Assembly: GCA_003599485.1 (NCBI GenBank)
Contig: QZKM01000012.1
Location: 1 to 39,647 of the forward strand
Length of the DNA: 39,647 nucleotides
Direction: 5' to 3'
Origin: Gammaproteobacteria bacterium
GTDB lineage: Bacteria; Pseudomonadota; Gammaproteobacteria; SURF-13
Shown here: in pieces, positions 26,409 through 34,751 of the stretch
How the letters are laid out: every line of letters starts with the position of its first letter
How positions within the stretch are numbered: position 1 is the first letter of the stretch
Program-made: the position numbers and the translations under genes
The notes under the pieces: generated by a model
Told to the model about the DNA's origin: nothing
What the model saw: only the letters and a program-made list of their open reading frames with translations
The model's database searches: none

Positions 26409-26577
26409 TTGAAACCGGCGCCAGGCCGCCGCCCGAGGCAGCTCTGGAAACGTCATCCCTGACATTTTTCAGAGCCGGAATAGGACCCTTCACTTCATCT
26501 TTCCCCGTAGCGTGAACATGGGGCGGCCTTTCTTACTGCACCGTTTGGTAACATTTTGAACCCATAATCCTCTCGCA

Positions 26578-27825
26578 ATGAAAGCACATCTGCGCCGTGT
26601 GGTGGTGACCGGTCTTGGCATGGTTTGCCCGGTGGGCCTGAGCGTGCGTGAAGCGTGGGCAAACATCCTGGCCGGGAAGAGCGGCATCACCCCGATCACC
26701 CACTTTGACGCCTCCGCCTTTCCCACGCGCTTCAGCGGCAGCGTGCGCGGTTTCGACCCCGCGCAGTACATCCCGCCCAAGGACGTCAAAAAGATGGACC
26801 CGTTCATCCATTACGGCATCGCCGCCGCGCATCAGGCGCTGGAAGATTCCAGGCTCAGCGTGACCGGACATAATGCCGAACGCATCGGCGTCGCCATCGG
26901 CTCCGGCATCGGCGGATTGGGCGGCATCGAGAAGGGTCACAGCGCCTATCTGGAAGGCGGGCCGCGCAAGATTTCGCCGTTTTTCGTGCCGAGCAACATT
27001 ATCAACATGATCTCCGGCAACGTATCCATCCTGTACGGCCTGAAGGGCCCGAACCTCGCCCTGGTCAGCGCCTGCTCCACCGGCTCGCACAGCATCGGCG
27101 AGGCCGCGCGCATCATCGCCTACGGCGACGCCGACGTGATGCTCGCGGGCGGCGCGGAAATGGCCACCACCCCCACCGGCCTGGGCGGATTCTGCGCGGC
27201 GCGCGCGCTGTCCACGCGCAACGAGGATCCCGCCACCGCCAGCCGGCCGTGGGACAAGGATCGCGACGGCTTTGTGCTGGGCGACGGTGCGGGTGTGCTG
27301 GTGCTGGAGGAATACGAACACGCGAGGCGGCGCGAGGCTTACGTGTACGGCGAGTTGGCGGGTTATGGCATGAGCGGCGACGGTTACCACATGACCCTGC
27401 CTTCGGAAGGCGGGGAGGGCGCCAGGCGCTGCATGGAAAACGCATTACGCGACGCCGGACTCGCCCCGGAGGAGATAGACTATATCAACGCGCACGGCAC
27501 CTCCACCCCGTCGGGCGACAAGGCGGAAACCCTGGCCATCAAGGCCGCATTCGGCGCCTGCGCCCGCGAACTGGCCGTCAGCTCCACCAAATCCATGACC
27601 GGCCACCTGCTCGGCGCGGCGGGCGGCATCGAGGCCATCTTCTCGCTGCTCGCGCTGCGCGATCAGGTCGCGCCGCCCACCATCAACCTGTTCACCCCCG
27701 ACCCGGAGTGCGACCTGGACTACGTGCCGGACAAGGCGCGCCCGATGAAGATCGAAACGGTGTTGTCCAATTCGTTTGGCTTCGGCGGCACCAACTGCAC
27801 ACTGGTATTCCGTAAAGTCCATTAG
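26578..27825 (+). CDS. fabF: 3-oxoacyl-ACP synthase II FabF
   Basis: Elongating condensing enzyme of fatty acid synthesis. The 415-residue protein has the nucleophile Cys166 in 'VSACSTGSH', the two catalytic His in '[11 protein letters not shown]' and '[11 protein letters not shown]', and 'SFGFGGTN' near the end. Most FabF proteins have ACATG where this has ACSTG. Length is normal. It follows acpP after 169 bp, with an imperfect GCTCTG...CAGAGC stem-loop in the gap. Confidence 0.96.
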   Translation: MKAHLRRVVVTGLGMVCPVGLSVREAWANILAGKSGITPITHFDASAFPTRFSGSVRGFDPAQYIPPKDVKKMDPFIHYGIAAAHQALEDSRLSVTGHNAERIGVAIGSGIGGLGGIEKGHSAYLEGGPRKISPFFVPSNIINMISGNVSILYGLKGPNLALVSACSTGSHSIGEAARIIAYGDADVMLAGGAEMATTPTGLGGFCAARALSTRNEDPATASRPWDKDRDGFVLGDGAGVLVLEEYEHARRREAYVYGELAGYGMSGDGYHMTLPSEGGEGARRCMENALRDAGLAPEEIDYINAHGTSTPSGDKAETLAIKAAFGACARELAVSSTKSMTGHLLGAAGGIEAIFSLLALRDQVAPPTINLFTPDPECDLDYVPDKARPMKIETVLSNSFGFGGTNCTLVFRKVH

Positions 27826-27874
27826 CCGACCTGCGCCGGATACCGCCACCGCTGGGTCTTTTCCCTGGGCCGCC

Positions 27875-29248
27875 ATGATAATAACTCGCGCACTGCGTGA
27901 CGAGTTTGACTTGCTGGCGCTGCACCACGCGCAACCCGGACGTTACCCCTTTTTGCTGCAAAGCGTGGCGCACGGCACGGAACGCGCGCGCTATGACATC
28001 TTGTTCGCCTTCCCCGGCGATAAACTCGAATTGGACCCGGATTACGAATTGCGCGCAACCTCATTGGCGCTGAGCGGCAATGACTTCCTGCAAAACCTCG
28101 ATCACTGGTGGCGCAGCCTGAAGGCCCCTGCCGGGATTGAGACAGGGCTGCCATTTTACGGCGGCTGGTTTGTGTATCTCGGCTATGAGCTCGCCGCCCA
28201 AATCGAACCCGGCCTGCGCTTGATCACGGACGCAGGCGCCTTGCCCGTCGCCTGCGCGGTGCGCGTGCCCGCCGCCGTCGTCCGCGATCACGCGCGCGCG
28301 CGGACACTTCTGGTCGCGGAGGCGGATCAGGCGCCGCTGCTGGATGCAATGGAACAGGATGCAGCGGTCGCGCGGCCGTTCAGCCCGGCTGAACGCATTT
28401 TGCGGCAAGCGCTGGAAGAAGATGCGCCGCAACGGTTTCTCGACGGCGTGCAACGCGTATTAAACTACATTCGCGCAGGGGACGTGTTTCAGGTCAACCT
28501 GTCGCGCGCCTGGCGCGGCGAGTTGCGCGCCGGGGTGGACGCGGCGCAGATTTATGCGCGCCTGTGCAGGCAGAATCCCGCCCCGTTTGCCGGTTTGGCC
28601 TGTTTCGGAGAGCAGGCTATCATCAGTTCCTCACCGGAGCTGCTGGTCAAGGTGCAGGGGGACAGGGTAGAGACGCGCCCCATCGCGGGCACGCGCCCGC
28701 GCAGGCGCAACTCCAGTGTGAGCGATGTCACGGAGAGCGCGGCGCTGCTCGCCCACCCCAAGGAACGCGCCGAACACATCATGCTGATTGATCTGGAACG
28801 CAATGATCTGGGACGGGTGTGCGTGCCGGGCAGCGTGGAAGTGAATGAACTGATGACGGTAGAAAGCTACGCGCACGTGCACCATATCGTGTCAGGCGTG
28901 CGCGGCAAATTGCGCGCCGGCGTCACGCCCGCAGAGGTGCTGCGCGCGGTCTTTCCGGGCGGCACCATCACCGGCTGCCCCAAGGTGCGCTGCATGGAAA
29001 TCATCGCCGAACTGGAACAGTGCGCGCGCGGGCCTTACACCGGCGGCATGGGTTATCTCAACCGCGACGGCGGCATGCAAATGAATATCCTGATCCGCAC
29101 CCTGGTCAAGCAGGGGCGCGCGATTTCACTGCGCGCCGGAAGCGGCATTGTGGCGGACTCCGTCCCGGAAAGGGAGCTTGAGGAAACGCGCGCCAAGGCG
29201 CGCGGCCTGCTCATGGCGCTGGATACGGCGCTGGATAGGGCGCCATGA
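27875..29248 (+). CDS. pabB: Aminodeoxychorismate synthase component I
   Basis: Converts chorismate with glutamine-derived ammonia to 4-amino-4-deoxychorismate, on the path to p-aminobenzoate and folate. Translation from the ATG at 27875 gives 457 residues with an N-terminal domain and the chorismate-binding domain: 'RPIAGTRPRR', 'MLIDLERNDLGRV', 'FPGGTITGCPKVRCMEII' and 'GSGIVADSVPE'. It may alternatively be an anthranilate synthase TrpE, but the following pabC gene (ATGA overlap) decides for PabB. The frame is open back into fabF, but those residues are not family-like. No pabA is in the window. Confidence 0.93.
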   Translation: MIITRALRDEFDLLALHHAQPGRYPFLLQSVAHGTERARYDILFAFPGDKLELDPDYELRATSLALSGNDFLQNLDHWWRSLKAPAGIETGLPFYGGWFVYLGYELAAQIEPGLRLITDAGALPVACAVRVPAAVVRDHARARTLLVAEADQAPLLDAMEQDAAVARPFSPAERILRQALEEDAPQRFLDGVQRVLNYIRAGDVFQVNLSRAWRGELRAGVDAAQIYARLCRQNPAPFAGLACFGEQAIISSSPELLVKVQGDRVETRPIAGTRPRRRNSSVSDVTESAALLAHPKERAEHIMLIDLERNDLGRVCVPGSVEVNELMTVESYAHVHHIVSGVRGKLRAGVTPAEVLRAVFPGGTITGCPKVRCMEIIAELEQCARGPYTGGMGYLNRDGGMQMNILIRTLVKQGRAISLRAGSGIVADSVPERELEETRAKARGLLMALDTALDRAP

Positions 29249-30051
29249 TTTTAATTAACGGCGTAGCGGCGGATAAAGTGGATGCACTGGATCGCGGACT
29301 GCATTACGGCGACGGGTTGTTTGAGACGCTGGCGGTGCGCGCGGGACAACCCTTGCTGTGGCAACGCCACATGCAGCGTTTGACGGCGGGTTGCGCGCGC
29401 CTGGGATTCCCGTCGCCGGACGAGAGCTTGCTGGAACAGGAAGCCGCGCAGGCGTGCTCCGGCGCGGCGCAAGGCGTGCTCAAAATCATCCTCACGCGCG
29501 GTGCGGGTGGACGCGGCTACCGCCCGCCCGCCGCGCCGCAGCCAACGCGTGTGGTGGCGCGCTATCCCTGGCCGGATTATGCCCCCCTGACGGAGGGTAT
29601 CGTATTGCGCGTGTGCGCCACGCGGCTGGCATGCAACCCCGCGCTGGCTGGGATGAAACATCTCAACCGTCTGGAACAGGTGCTGGCGCGCAACGAATGG
29701 AATGATGACGGCATCGCGGAAGGCGTCATGCTGGACGGCGAGGGGCGGGTCGTCGGCGGCACAATGAGCAACCTGTTTCTGGTCAAGGCGGGCGGGTTGT
29801 TGACGCCGGATGTCACGCAGTGCGGCGTCGCGGGCGTGATGCGCGGATTGGTCCTGGACATCGCGCCACGGCTTGATATGACGGCGCGCGTCTGTGAAAT
29901 CACATTAAATGACGTGCTGGAGGCGGATGAAGTATTTATCTGCAACAGCCTGATGGGGATATGGCCGGTGCGCCAGCTCGCCGGGCGGCGTTACACCCCG
30001 GGCCCGCTCAGCATGCGTCTTGCCGCCGAAGTTACAAGGTATACTGGGTAG
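29245..30051 (+). CDS. pabC: Aminodeoxychorismate lyase
   Basis: PLP enzyme that splits 4-amino-4-deoxychorismate to p-aminobenzoate and pyruvate. The 268-residue protein is a fold-type IV PLP enzyme with 'DRGLHYGDGLFETLAV' and the PLP Lys138 in 'GMKHLNRLEQV', and the phosphate-binding 'GTMSNLFLV'. Sequence plus place after pabB and before mltG supports PabC over branched-chain aminotransferase. The ATG overlaps the pabB stop; mltG begins directly after its stop. Confidence 0.95.
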   Translation: MILINGVAADKVDALDRGLHYGDGLFETLAVRAGQPLLWQRHMQRLTAGCARLGFPSPDESLLEQEAAQACSGAAQGVLKIILTRGAGGRGYRPPAAPQPTRVVARYPWPDYAPLTEGIVLRVCATRLACNPALAGMKHLNRLEQVLARNEWNDDGIAEGVMLDGEGRVVGGTMSNLFLVKAGGLLTPDVTQCGVAGVMRGLVLDIAPRLDMTARVCEITLNDVLEADEVFICNSLMGIWPVRQLAGRRYTPGPLSMRLAAEVTRYTG

Positions 30052-31077
30052 ATGCGTAAACTCATTTTATCGTTGACCGCCTTCACCGGCCTGGTTGTGC
30101 TGGCGGGTTTTGCGGGCGTGGTTTTCGTGGACTATCAGCGCTTCCTGCAAACGCCACTCGCCATTCCGGAAACGGGCTTTGAGTACGAGGTCGCGCCCGG
30201 CGCAGGCGTAAAAACCATCGCCCAGGACCTCAAGCGCCGCCACATCCTGCGGCAACCCCATTATCTTGTTTTGCTGGCGCGCATCGAGGGAAACAGCGCC
30301 GCCATCAAGGCGGGGGAGTATCGCTTCACCCCCGGCACGACCCCCCTCCAACTGCTCAATCAACTGGTGGCGGGCAAGGTGCGGGAATACAGTTTTACCA
30401 TCATCGAAGGATGGACGTTTCCGCAGCTTGTCGAAGCGCTGGCGCGCCATGACAAGCTGACGCATACGTTGCAAGGTTTGAGTCCGGAGCAGATCATGGC
30501 GCAGTTGGGTAAACCGGACGAGCATCCAGAGGGGCGTTTTCTGCCCGACACCTACCACTTCCCCAAGGGCGCCAGCGACCTGGCCCTGCTGCGACGCGCC
30601 TATCAGGCGATGGAAACAAGGCTGGACCGGGAATGGCAGGCGCGCAGTGAAGCCACACCGCTGCGCACCCCTTACGAAGCCCTGATACTGGCCTCCATCA
30701 TCGAAAAGGAAACCGGCGCGGCGCATGAACGGGCCGAGATCGCTGGCGTGTTCACGCGGCGGTTAAACATCGGCATGCCGCTGCAAACCGATCCCACCGT
30801 CATCTACGGCATGGGCGCATCCTTCGACGGCAACCTGCGCCGCGGCGATCTCACTCAAGACCAGCCCTACAACACCTACACGCGCACGGGTTTGCCGCCC
30901 ACCCCCATCGCGCTGCCGGGCGCGCAGGCGATTCATGCCGCGCTGCACCCCGCGCCGGGCAACACGCTCTACTTCGTCGCGCGCGGCGACGGGACGCACG
31001 AATTTTCCGCCACGCTGGAACAGCATAACGCCGCGGTAACCCGGTATCAGTTGAAGGGCAGGCGGCCGGGCGCCTGA
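30052..31077 (+). CDS. mltG: Endolytic murein transglycosylase MltG
   Basis: Inner-membrane enzyme that cuts nascent glycan strands and sets their length. The 341-residue protein has an N-terminal membrane helix (about 7-27), a LysM-like region, and the YceG domain with catalytic Glu218 in 'ASIIEKETG', the same number as in E. coli. Also present are 'PLQTDPTVIYG' and 'YNTYTRTGLPPTPI'. It begins with ATG immediately after the pabC stop. Confidence 0.96.
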   Translation: MRKLILSLTAFTGLVVLAGFAGVVFVDYQRFLQTPLAIPETGFEYEVAPGAGVKTIAQDLKRRHILRQPHYLVLLARIEGNSAAIKAGEYRFTPGTTPLQLLNQLVAGKVREYSFTIIEGWTFPQLVEALARHDKLTHTLQGLSPEQIMAQLGKPDEHPEGRFLPDTYHFPKGASDLALLRRAYQAMETRLDREWQARSEATPLRTPYEALILASIIEKETGAAHERAEIAGVFTRRLNIGMPLQTDPTVIYGMGASFDGNLRRGDLTQDQPYNTYTRTGLPPTPIALPGAQAIHAALHPAPGNTLYFVARGDGTHEFSATLEQHNAAVTRYQLKGRRPGA

Positions 31078-31090
31078 TGTAACCCATCCC

Positions 31091-31729
31091 ATGCCTGACA
31101 AGAATACACTCTCCGGGCGCTTCATCACGGTGGAAGGGATAGAAGGCGCGGGCAAATCCACCTGCGTGGGCTTTATCCGCGAGCGTTTAATCAGCGCCGG
31201 AAAATCCGTGGTGGTCACGCGCGAACCGGGCGGCACCGCGCTCGGTGAAAAGCTACGCCATCTGCTGCTCGATCACCATCAGGAAGCGATCAGCCCCGAT
31301 GCGGAGCTGCTGCTCATGTTCGCGGCGCGCGCGGAGCATCTTGCGCGGGTGATTCTGCCCGCGCTGCGCGCCGGGCAATGGGTGTTGTGCGACCGCTTCA
31401 CCGCGGCGAGCTACGCCTATCAAGGCGGCGGACGCGGCGTGGCCGGGGAACGCATCGCCGCGCTGGAAAACTGGACGCAAGGCGCGCTGCGCCCCGATCT
31501 CACCCTGCTGCTCGATTTGCCCGTGTCCGCGGGCCTGGAGCGCGCAGGCAAGCGCAGCGAGCCTGATCGTTTTGAGCGCGAGGCGGGCGGATTTTTCGAG
31601 CGCGTGCGCGAATCGTATCTGCAACAGGCGCGCCGGCACCCGCAGCGTTACCGCGTCATCAACGCCGCGCTGCCGCTGACCGGAGTGCAGGCGCAAATTG
31701 TTCAGGCGCTGGCGGAATTACTCGCATGA
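31091..31729 (+). CDS. tmk: Thymidylate kinase
   Basis: Phosphorylates dTMP to dTDP. The 212-residue protein has the P-loop 'EGIEGAGKST' (15-24), 'TREPGGT', the 'CDRFTAASYAYQGGGR' region and a lid with 'SEPDRFE'. Length is normal. The stop overlaps the holB start by 4 bp (ATGA), the usual arrangement in gammaproteobacteria. Confidence 0.96.
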   Translation: MPDKNTLSGRFITVEGIEGAGKSTCVGFIRERLISAGKSVVVTREPGGTALGEKLRHLLLDHHQEAISPDAELLLMFAARAEHLARVILPALRAGQWVLCDRFTAASYAYQGGGRGVAGERIAALENWTQGALRPDLTLLLDLPVSAGLERAGKRSEPDRFEREAGGFFERVRESYLQQARRHPQRYRVINAALPLTGVQAQIVQALAELLA

Positions 31730-32715
31730 GCGAAGGGCTGTCCGGCCTGCTTCCCTGGCACAGCGCGCAATGGGACGCGCTCGTGGCGCGCCGGCACGCC
31801 GCCGCGCTGCCGCATGCCCTGCTGCTGAGCGGGCCGGAAGGACTGGGCAAGAAGCAGTTCGCGCGTGCTTTCAGCCAGGCCTTGCTGTGCGCCGCGCCGG
31901 GCGCGGATGGGCAGGCTTGTCAGCGCTGTCCCGCTTGCGTGATGTTCAATGCGGACACCCATCCTGATTATCAGCGCATCGCGCCGAAAGAGGAGGGCAA
32001 GGCCATCGGCATAGACCAGGTGCGCGAGCTGATCGCATGGATCGTTCTCAAGAGTCATGCAGCCGGCTACAAGATTGCGCTCGTCGCGCCCGCCGGGCGC
32101 ATGACCATGGAGGCGGCCAACGCCCTGCTCAAGACCCTGGAAGAACCGCCCGACCATTCGCTGCTGATGCTGATTACAGACCGGCCTGCGCTGCTGCCCG
32201 CCACCGTGCGCAGCCGTTGCCAGAAGATGACTTTCACCGCGCCCGGACATGACATGGCGGCGGCATGGTTGAGACGGCAATTGGGCGATGACGCGCAGTC
32301 AGCCGGACCGTTGCTGGCGCTTGCCGGCGGGGCGCCGCTGCGCGCCCTGCGCTATGCACGGGAAGGCGTGCTCGATCAGCGCGCGCGTCTGTTCAATGAT
32401 ATGCTCCGGCTTGCGCGCGGCGAGGCCGATCCAGTGGCGCTTGCCGCCGTCTGGGATGACTTTGATCTCAGGCAGATTGTTCACATGCTGTCGAACTGGG
32501 TTGCCGATATGGTGCGGCTTCAGACCGCGGCGCAGGCCCCGCTCACTAATCCCGATTTACGCACAGGGCTCGCTGCGCTTGCCGGCGCTTGTCCGGGGAA
32601 ACGTCTTTACGCCTATCTCGATCAGCTGTCCGAAACCGCGCGCTTGCTGGACAAGCCGCTCAACGCCCGGTTGCTGCTCGAGGACCTGCTGATCGCCTGG
32701 CCGGCCGCGAGATAG
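31726..32715 (+). CDS. holB: DNA polymerase III subunit delta-prime
   Basis: Part of the clamp loader. The 329-residue protein has a P-loop-like 'SGPEGLGKKQFA' (from 35), four zinc-binding Cys (55, 65, 68 and 71, the last three as CQRCPAC), 'AANALLKTLEEPP' and the 'TDRPALLPATVRSRCQ' sensor region. The second half is the helical collar domain. It is followed after 34 bp by pilZ, a conserved pairing. Confidence 0.94.
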   Translation: MSEGLSGLLPWHSAQWDALVARRHAAALPHALLLSGPEGLGKKQFARAFSQALLCAAPGADGQACQRCPACVMFNADTHPDYQRIAPKEEGKAIGIDQVRELIAWIVLKSHAAGYKIALVAPAGRMTMEAANALLKTLEEPPDHSLLMLITDRPALLPATVRSRCQKMTFTAPGHDMAAAWLRRQLGDDAQSAGPLLALAGGAPLRALRYAREGVLDQRARLFNDMLRLARGEADPVALAAVWDDFDLRQIVHMLSNWVADMVRLQTAAQAPLTNPDLRTGLAALAGACPGKRLYAYLDQLSETARLLDKPLNARLLLEDLLIAWPAAR

Positions 32716-32749
32716 ACGCGGCGGGGGATAATGGCGTACCATTCAACGC

Positions 32750-33115
32750 ATGGCCGATATTGAAAAGTCCGCTATGCCCATGCGTCAGGGCATCATTTCG
32801 GTGGCGCTCAAGGACAAGAGCGCGCTATATGTCTCCTATATGCCGTTTGTCAAAAACGGCGGTCTGTTCATCCCCACCAGCAAGTCCTATAGGCTGGGAG
32901 ACGAAGTATTCATTCTGCTGACCTTGCCCAACGAGACCGAAAAGATGCCGGTCGCCGGGCGCGTGGTGTGGATCACCCCCAAGGGCGCGCAGGGCAGCCG
33001 GGCGGCGGGAATCGGCGTGCAATTCAGCGATTTGGATCAGGGGACGGCGCGCAACAAGATCGAGACGCTGCTTGCCGGACTGCTCACCGCGGAACGCGAC
33101 ACGCACACCTTATAA
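32750..33115 (+). CDS. pilZ: PilZ-domain type IV pilus protein
   Basis: The 121-residue protein resembles the founding PilZ of type IV pilus assembly: 'GIISVALKDKSALYVSYMPFVKNGGLFIPT', 'LGDEVFILLTLP', 'AGRVVWITPKGA' and 'GIGVQFSD'. It lacks the RxxxR and D/NxSxxG residues needed to bind cyclic di-GMP, as known for this subfamily. The holB-pilZ-tatD order is common in gammaproteobacteria. No other pilus gene is in the window. The ribosome-binding site is poor. Confidence 0.9.
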   Translation: MADIEKSAMPMRQGIISVALKDKSALYVSYMPFVKNGGLFIPTSKSYRLGDEVFILLTLPNETEKMPVAGRVVWITPKGAQGSRAAGIGVQFSDLDQGTARNKIETLLAGLLTAERDTHTL

Positions 33116-33130
33116 CCGGCCGGGCCGCTC

Positions 33131-34009
33131 ATGCTCGCCGATTCGCATTGTCATCTTGATCGTCTCGATTTTGCCGCCTTGGGAGGTGATCTCGATACGG
33201 CCATCGCAACCGCGCACGCCGCGGGAGTGGACTACCTGCTCAGCATATCGGTTGATCTGGACAGCCTGCCCGGCGTGCTCGCTATTGCGGAGCGCTATCC
33301 GCACGTGTACGCCTCGGTTGGCGTACACCCCGCGGAACTGGTCGCGCATGAACCCGGCGTAGAACAACTGGCGGCGCTCTCGCGTCATCCCAAGGCCGTC
33401 GCCATCGGCGAAACCGGCCTCGATTATTTCCACTGCAAGAGTGACACGGAATGGCAGCGTGAGCGCTTCCGCACCCATATCCGCGCCGCCAGGCTCGCCG
33501 GCAAACCGCTCATCGTCCACAGCCGCGACGCCAGGGAAGACACCCTGCGCATCCTGGCCGAAGAGGGCGCGGCCGGGGTGGGTGGGGTGATGCATTGCTT
33601 CACCGAAGACTGGGACACCGCCCGGCGCGCCCTTGAGCTCAATTTCTACATCTCCTTCTCCGGCATCGTAACCTTCCACAACGCCAAGGCACTGCGCGAG
33701 GTCGCCGCCAGGGTGCCTCTCGACCGGACGTTGATCGAAACCGACTCGCCTTACCTCGCGCCAACGCCGCACCGCGGACTTCGGTCCGCGCGGATGCGAT
33801 TCCGCGCGTTGCCGGGCTACGCCCAAACGTCCGCGCGGTCCCGGATCACGAACTTGGCTTCGTCCTGCCGCGTGAGACGGTCCAGGTTCTCCCAGTGCAT
33901 GCGCTCGGCCATCCCGCTGCCGGGGCACTTCACGTCCAGGATCACGTGCGCCCGCCGGTCGAGGGGAGCCGTGTCGATCGCCCCGCTGGTCTCGACGAGG
34001 ACCTCGTAG
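33131..34009 (+). CDS. tatD: TatD-family DNase/hydrolase, 3' end lost at the junction
   Basis: Metal-dependent hydrolase of the TatD family (3'-5' exonuclease-type activity in E. coli). Residues 1-216 are typical: metal ligands His6/His8 (SHCHLD), Glu in 'GETGLDYF', His in 'VHSRDA' and 'HCFTE', and Asp205 in 'TDSPYLAPTPHRG'. After Gly216 (33,778) the frame stays open to 34009 but loses all similarity to TatD, running through the junction and then antisense to queE. A normal protein would have about 40 more residues. So this is a truncated gene with a false tail. It starts 15 bp after pilZ. Confidence 0.9.
   Translation: MLADSHCHLDRLDFAALGGDLDTAIATAHAAGVDYLLSISVDLDSLPGVLAIAERYPHVYASVGVHPAELVAHEPGVEQLAALSRHPKAVAIGETGLDYFHCKSDTEWQRERFRTHIRAARLAGKPLIVHSRDAREDTLRILAEEGAAGVGGVMHCFTEDWDTARRALELNFYISFSGIVTFHNAKALREVAARVPLDRTLIETDSPYLAPTPHRGLRSARMRFRALPGYAQTSARSRITNLASSCRVRRSRFSQCMRSAIPLPGHFTSRITCARRSRGAVSIAPLVSTRTS
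33779..33828. other. Junction between two unrelated genomic segments
   Basis: TatD similarity ends at 33,778 from the left and QueE similarity ends at 33,829 from the right, leaving 50 bp that code for neither. The zone holds a 7-bp CGCGGAC/GTCCGCG hairpin with a TTCG loop (33773-33790), an 8-bp hairpin (33787-33794/33801-33808) and one copy of the 10-mer GTCCGCGCGG (33784-33793) whose second copy (33829-33838) is the first part of queE. Confidence 0.85.
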
Positions 34010-34275
34010 CCCGCGTCACAGAGGCGTGCGACCAGCGCGAAGGTCTCAGGCTGATGGAGGGGTTCGCCGCCCGTGACCTCGACGAGCGGGCAGCCATAGG
34101 CGCGGACTTTGTCGAGCACCTCGTCGATGGTGAGGTCCGCGCCGCCGGAAAAGGTGTAGGCGCTGTCGCACCAGGTGCAGCGCAACGGGCAGCCGGTCAG
34201 CCGGACGAAGACGCAAGGCTGTCCGGCGTAGCTGGATTCGCCCTGGATGCTATGAAAGATCTCGGTGACTCGCAT
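33817..34275 (-). CDS. queE: 7-carboxy-7-deazaguanine synthase QueE, 3' end lost at the junction
   Basis: Radical SAM enzyme that makes 7-carboxy-7-deazaguanine for queuosine. The remaining 152 residues include 'EIFHSIQGESSYAG', the cluster-binding Cys29-x3-Cys33-x2-Cys36 (CPLRCTWC) and 'VTGGEPLHQ'. Similarity ends at 'KFVIRDRAD', and the frame then reads VWA and stops; complete proteins have roughly 200 residues or more. ATG at 34275 is chosen over an in-frame TTG at 34281. The gene faces tatD across the join. Confidence 0.92.
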   Translation of the reverse strand: MRVTEIFHSIQGESSYAGQPCVFVRLTGCPLRCTWCDSAYTFSGGADLTIDEVLDKVRAYGCPLVEVTGGEPLHQPETFALVARLCDAGYEVLVETSGAIDTAPLDRRAHVILDVKCPGSGMAERMHWENLDRLTRQDEAKFVIRDRADVWA

Positions 34276-34281
34276 CGTCAA

Positions 34282-34345
34282 AGTATGAAGTAGGAAGACA
34301 AAAGTATGAAGGTCAGACCGAAGCCTTCACACGTCATCCTTCTGA
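34282..34345. repeat. Short direct and inverted repeats between queE and the next gene
   Basis: AAAGTATGAAG occurs twice (34280-34290 and 34302-34312), and GAAGGTCAGA near 34311 is an imperfect inverted partner of TCTGACTTC near 34341. This A-rich spacer looks unlike the G+C-rich spacers of the left part of the window. It could be a terminator or a dispersed repeat of the second organism. Confidence 0.4.
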
Positions 34346-34347
34346 CT

Positions 34348-34719
34348 TCAGCCCTGTTGTTCAAGCAGCCACCGCTGCGCCTGGTCGCCGTCCAGGAACC
34401 ACCGGTAGTGGACGCCGCGGTTCTGCAGCACGTTTTCGAAAAAGCGGTCGGGGTTCGTCGCCTGATGCTGCACCACGCAGGCCACCTTGACGTAACGGCG
34501 CCGCAGGTCGGCGCACCGCACCCCCGCCTCGTAATACGAGATCACCGGCATCGTCTCCATGAGGGCCAGGGCGTCGATCAGCACCTTCGACAGGCCCCGG
34601 GTCTCGCATTCCTCCAGAATGCGCTCCGCCACGGCGCACATCTGGTCCACCGATTCGCAGGTGAGAATCCGGACGCTCAGATAGCCGTCGCACTCCTCGA
34701 ACTCTGCATCAGCCGGCAT
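34348..34719 (-). CDS. Small protein, possibly with a SpoIIAA/STAS-like fold
   Basis: From the ATG at 34719 (good GGGAGAGG ribosome site) the product has 123 residues. It alternates predicted strands and helices: 'GYLSVRILTC', a helix 'SVDQMCAVAERILEEC', 'KVLIDALALM', 'VACVVQHQ', and a C-terminal helix 'DQAQRWLLEQQ', which is reminiscent of STAS or SpoIIAA-like proteins, but I see no named family motif. A GTG at 34755 overlaps the upstream HAD stop (GTGA) and would add 12 residues. Downstream of and co-directional with the HAD gene. Confidence 0.65.
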   Translation of the reverse strand: MPADAEFEECDGYLSVRILTCESVDQMCAVAERILEECETRGLSKVLIDALALMETMPVISYYEAGVRCADLRRRYVKVACVVQHQATNPDRFFENVLQNRGVHYRWFLDGDQAQRWLLEQQG

Positions 34720-34751
34720 CGCGCCTCTCCCGCCCCTGCTGTGGCAGGGGC

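Noticed and set aside
26409-26577. Intrinsic terminator between acpP and fabF
   Set aside because: The GCTCTG/CAGAGC arms are far apart (about 23 bases) and no U-run follows, so it is noted only as a possible fold.
33779-34009. Extra C-terminal domain of TatD
   Set aside because: These residues come from the junction and from reading queE backwards, so they are not a real fusion domain.
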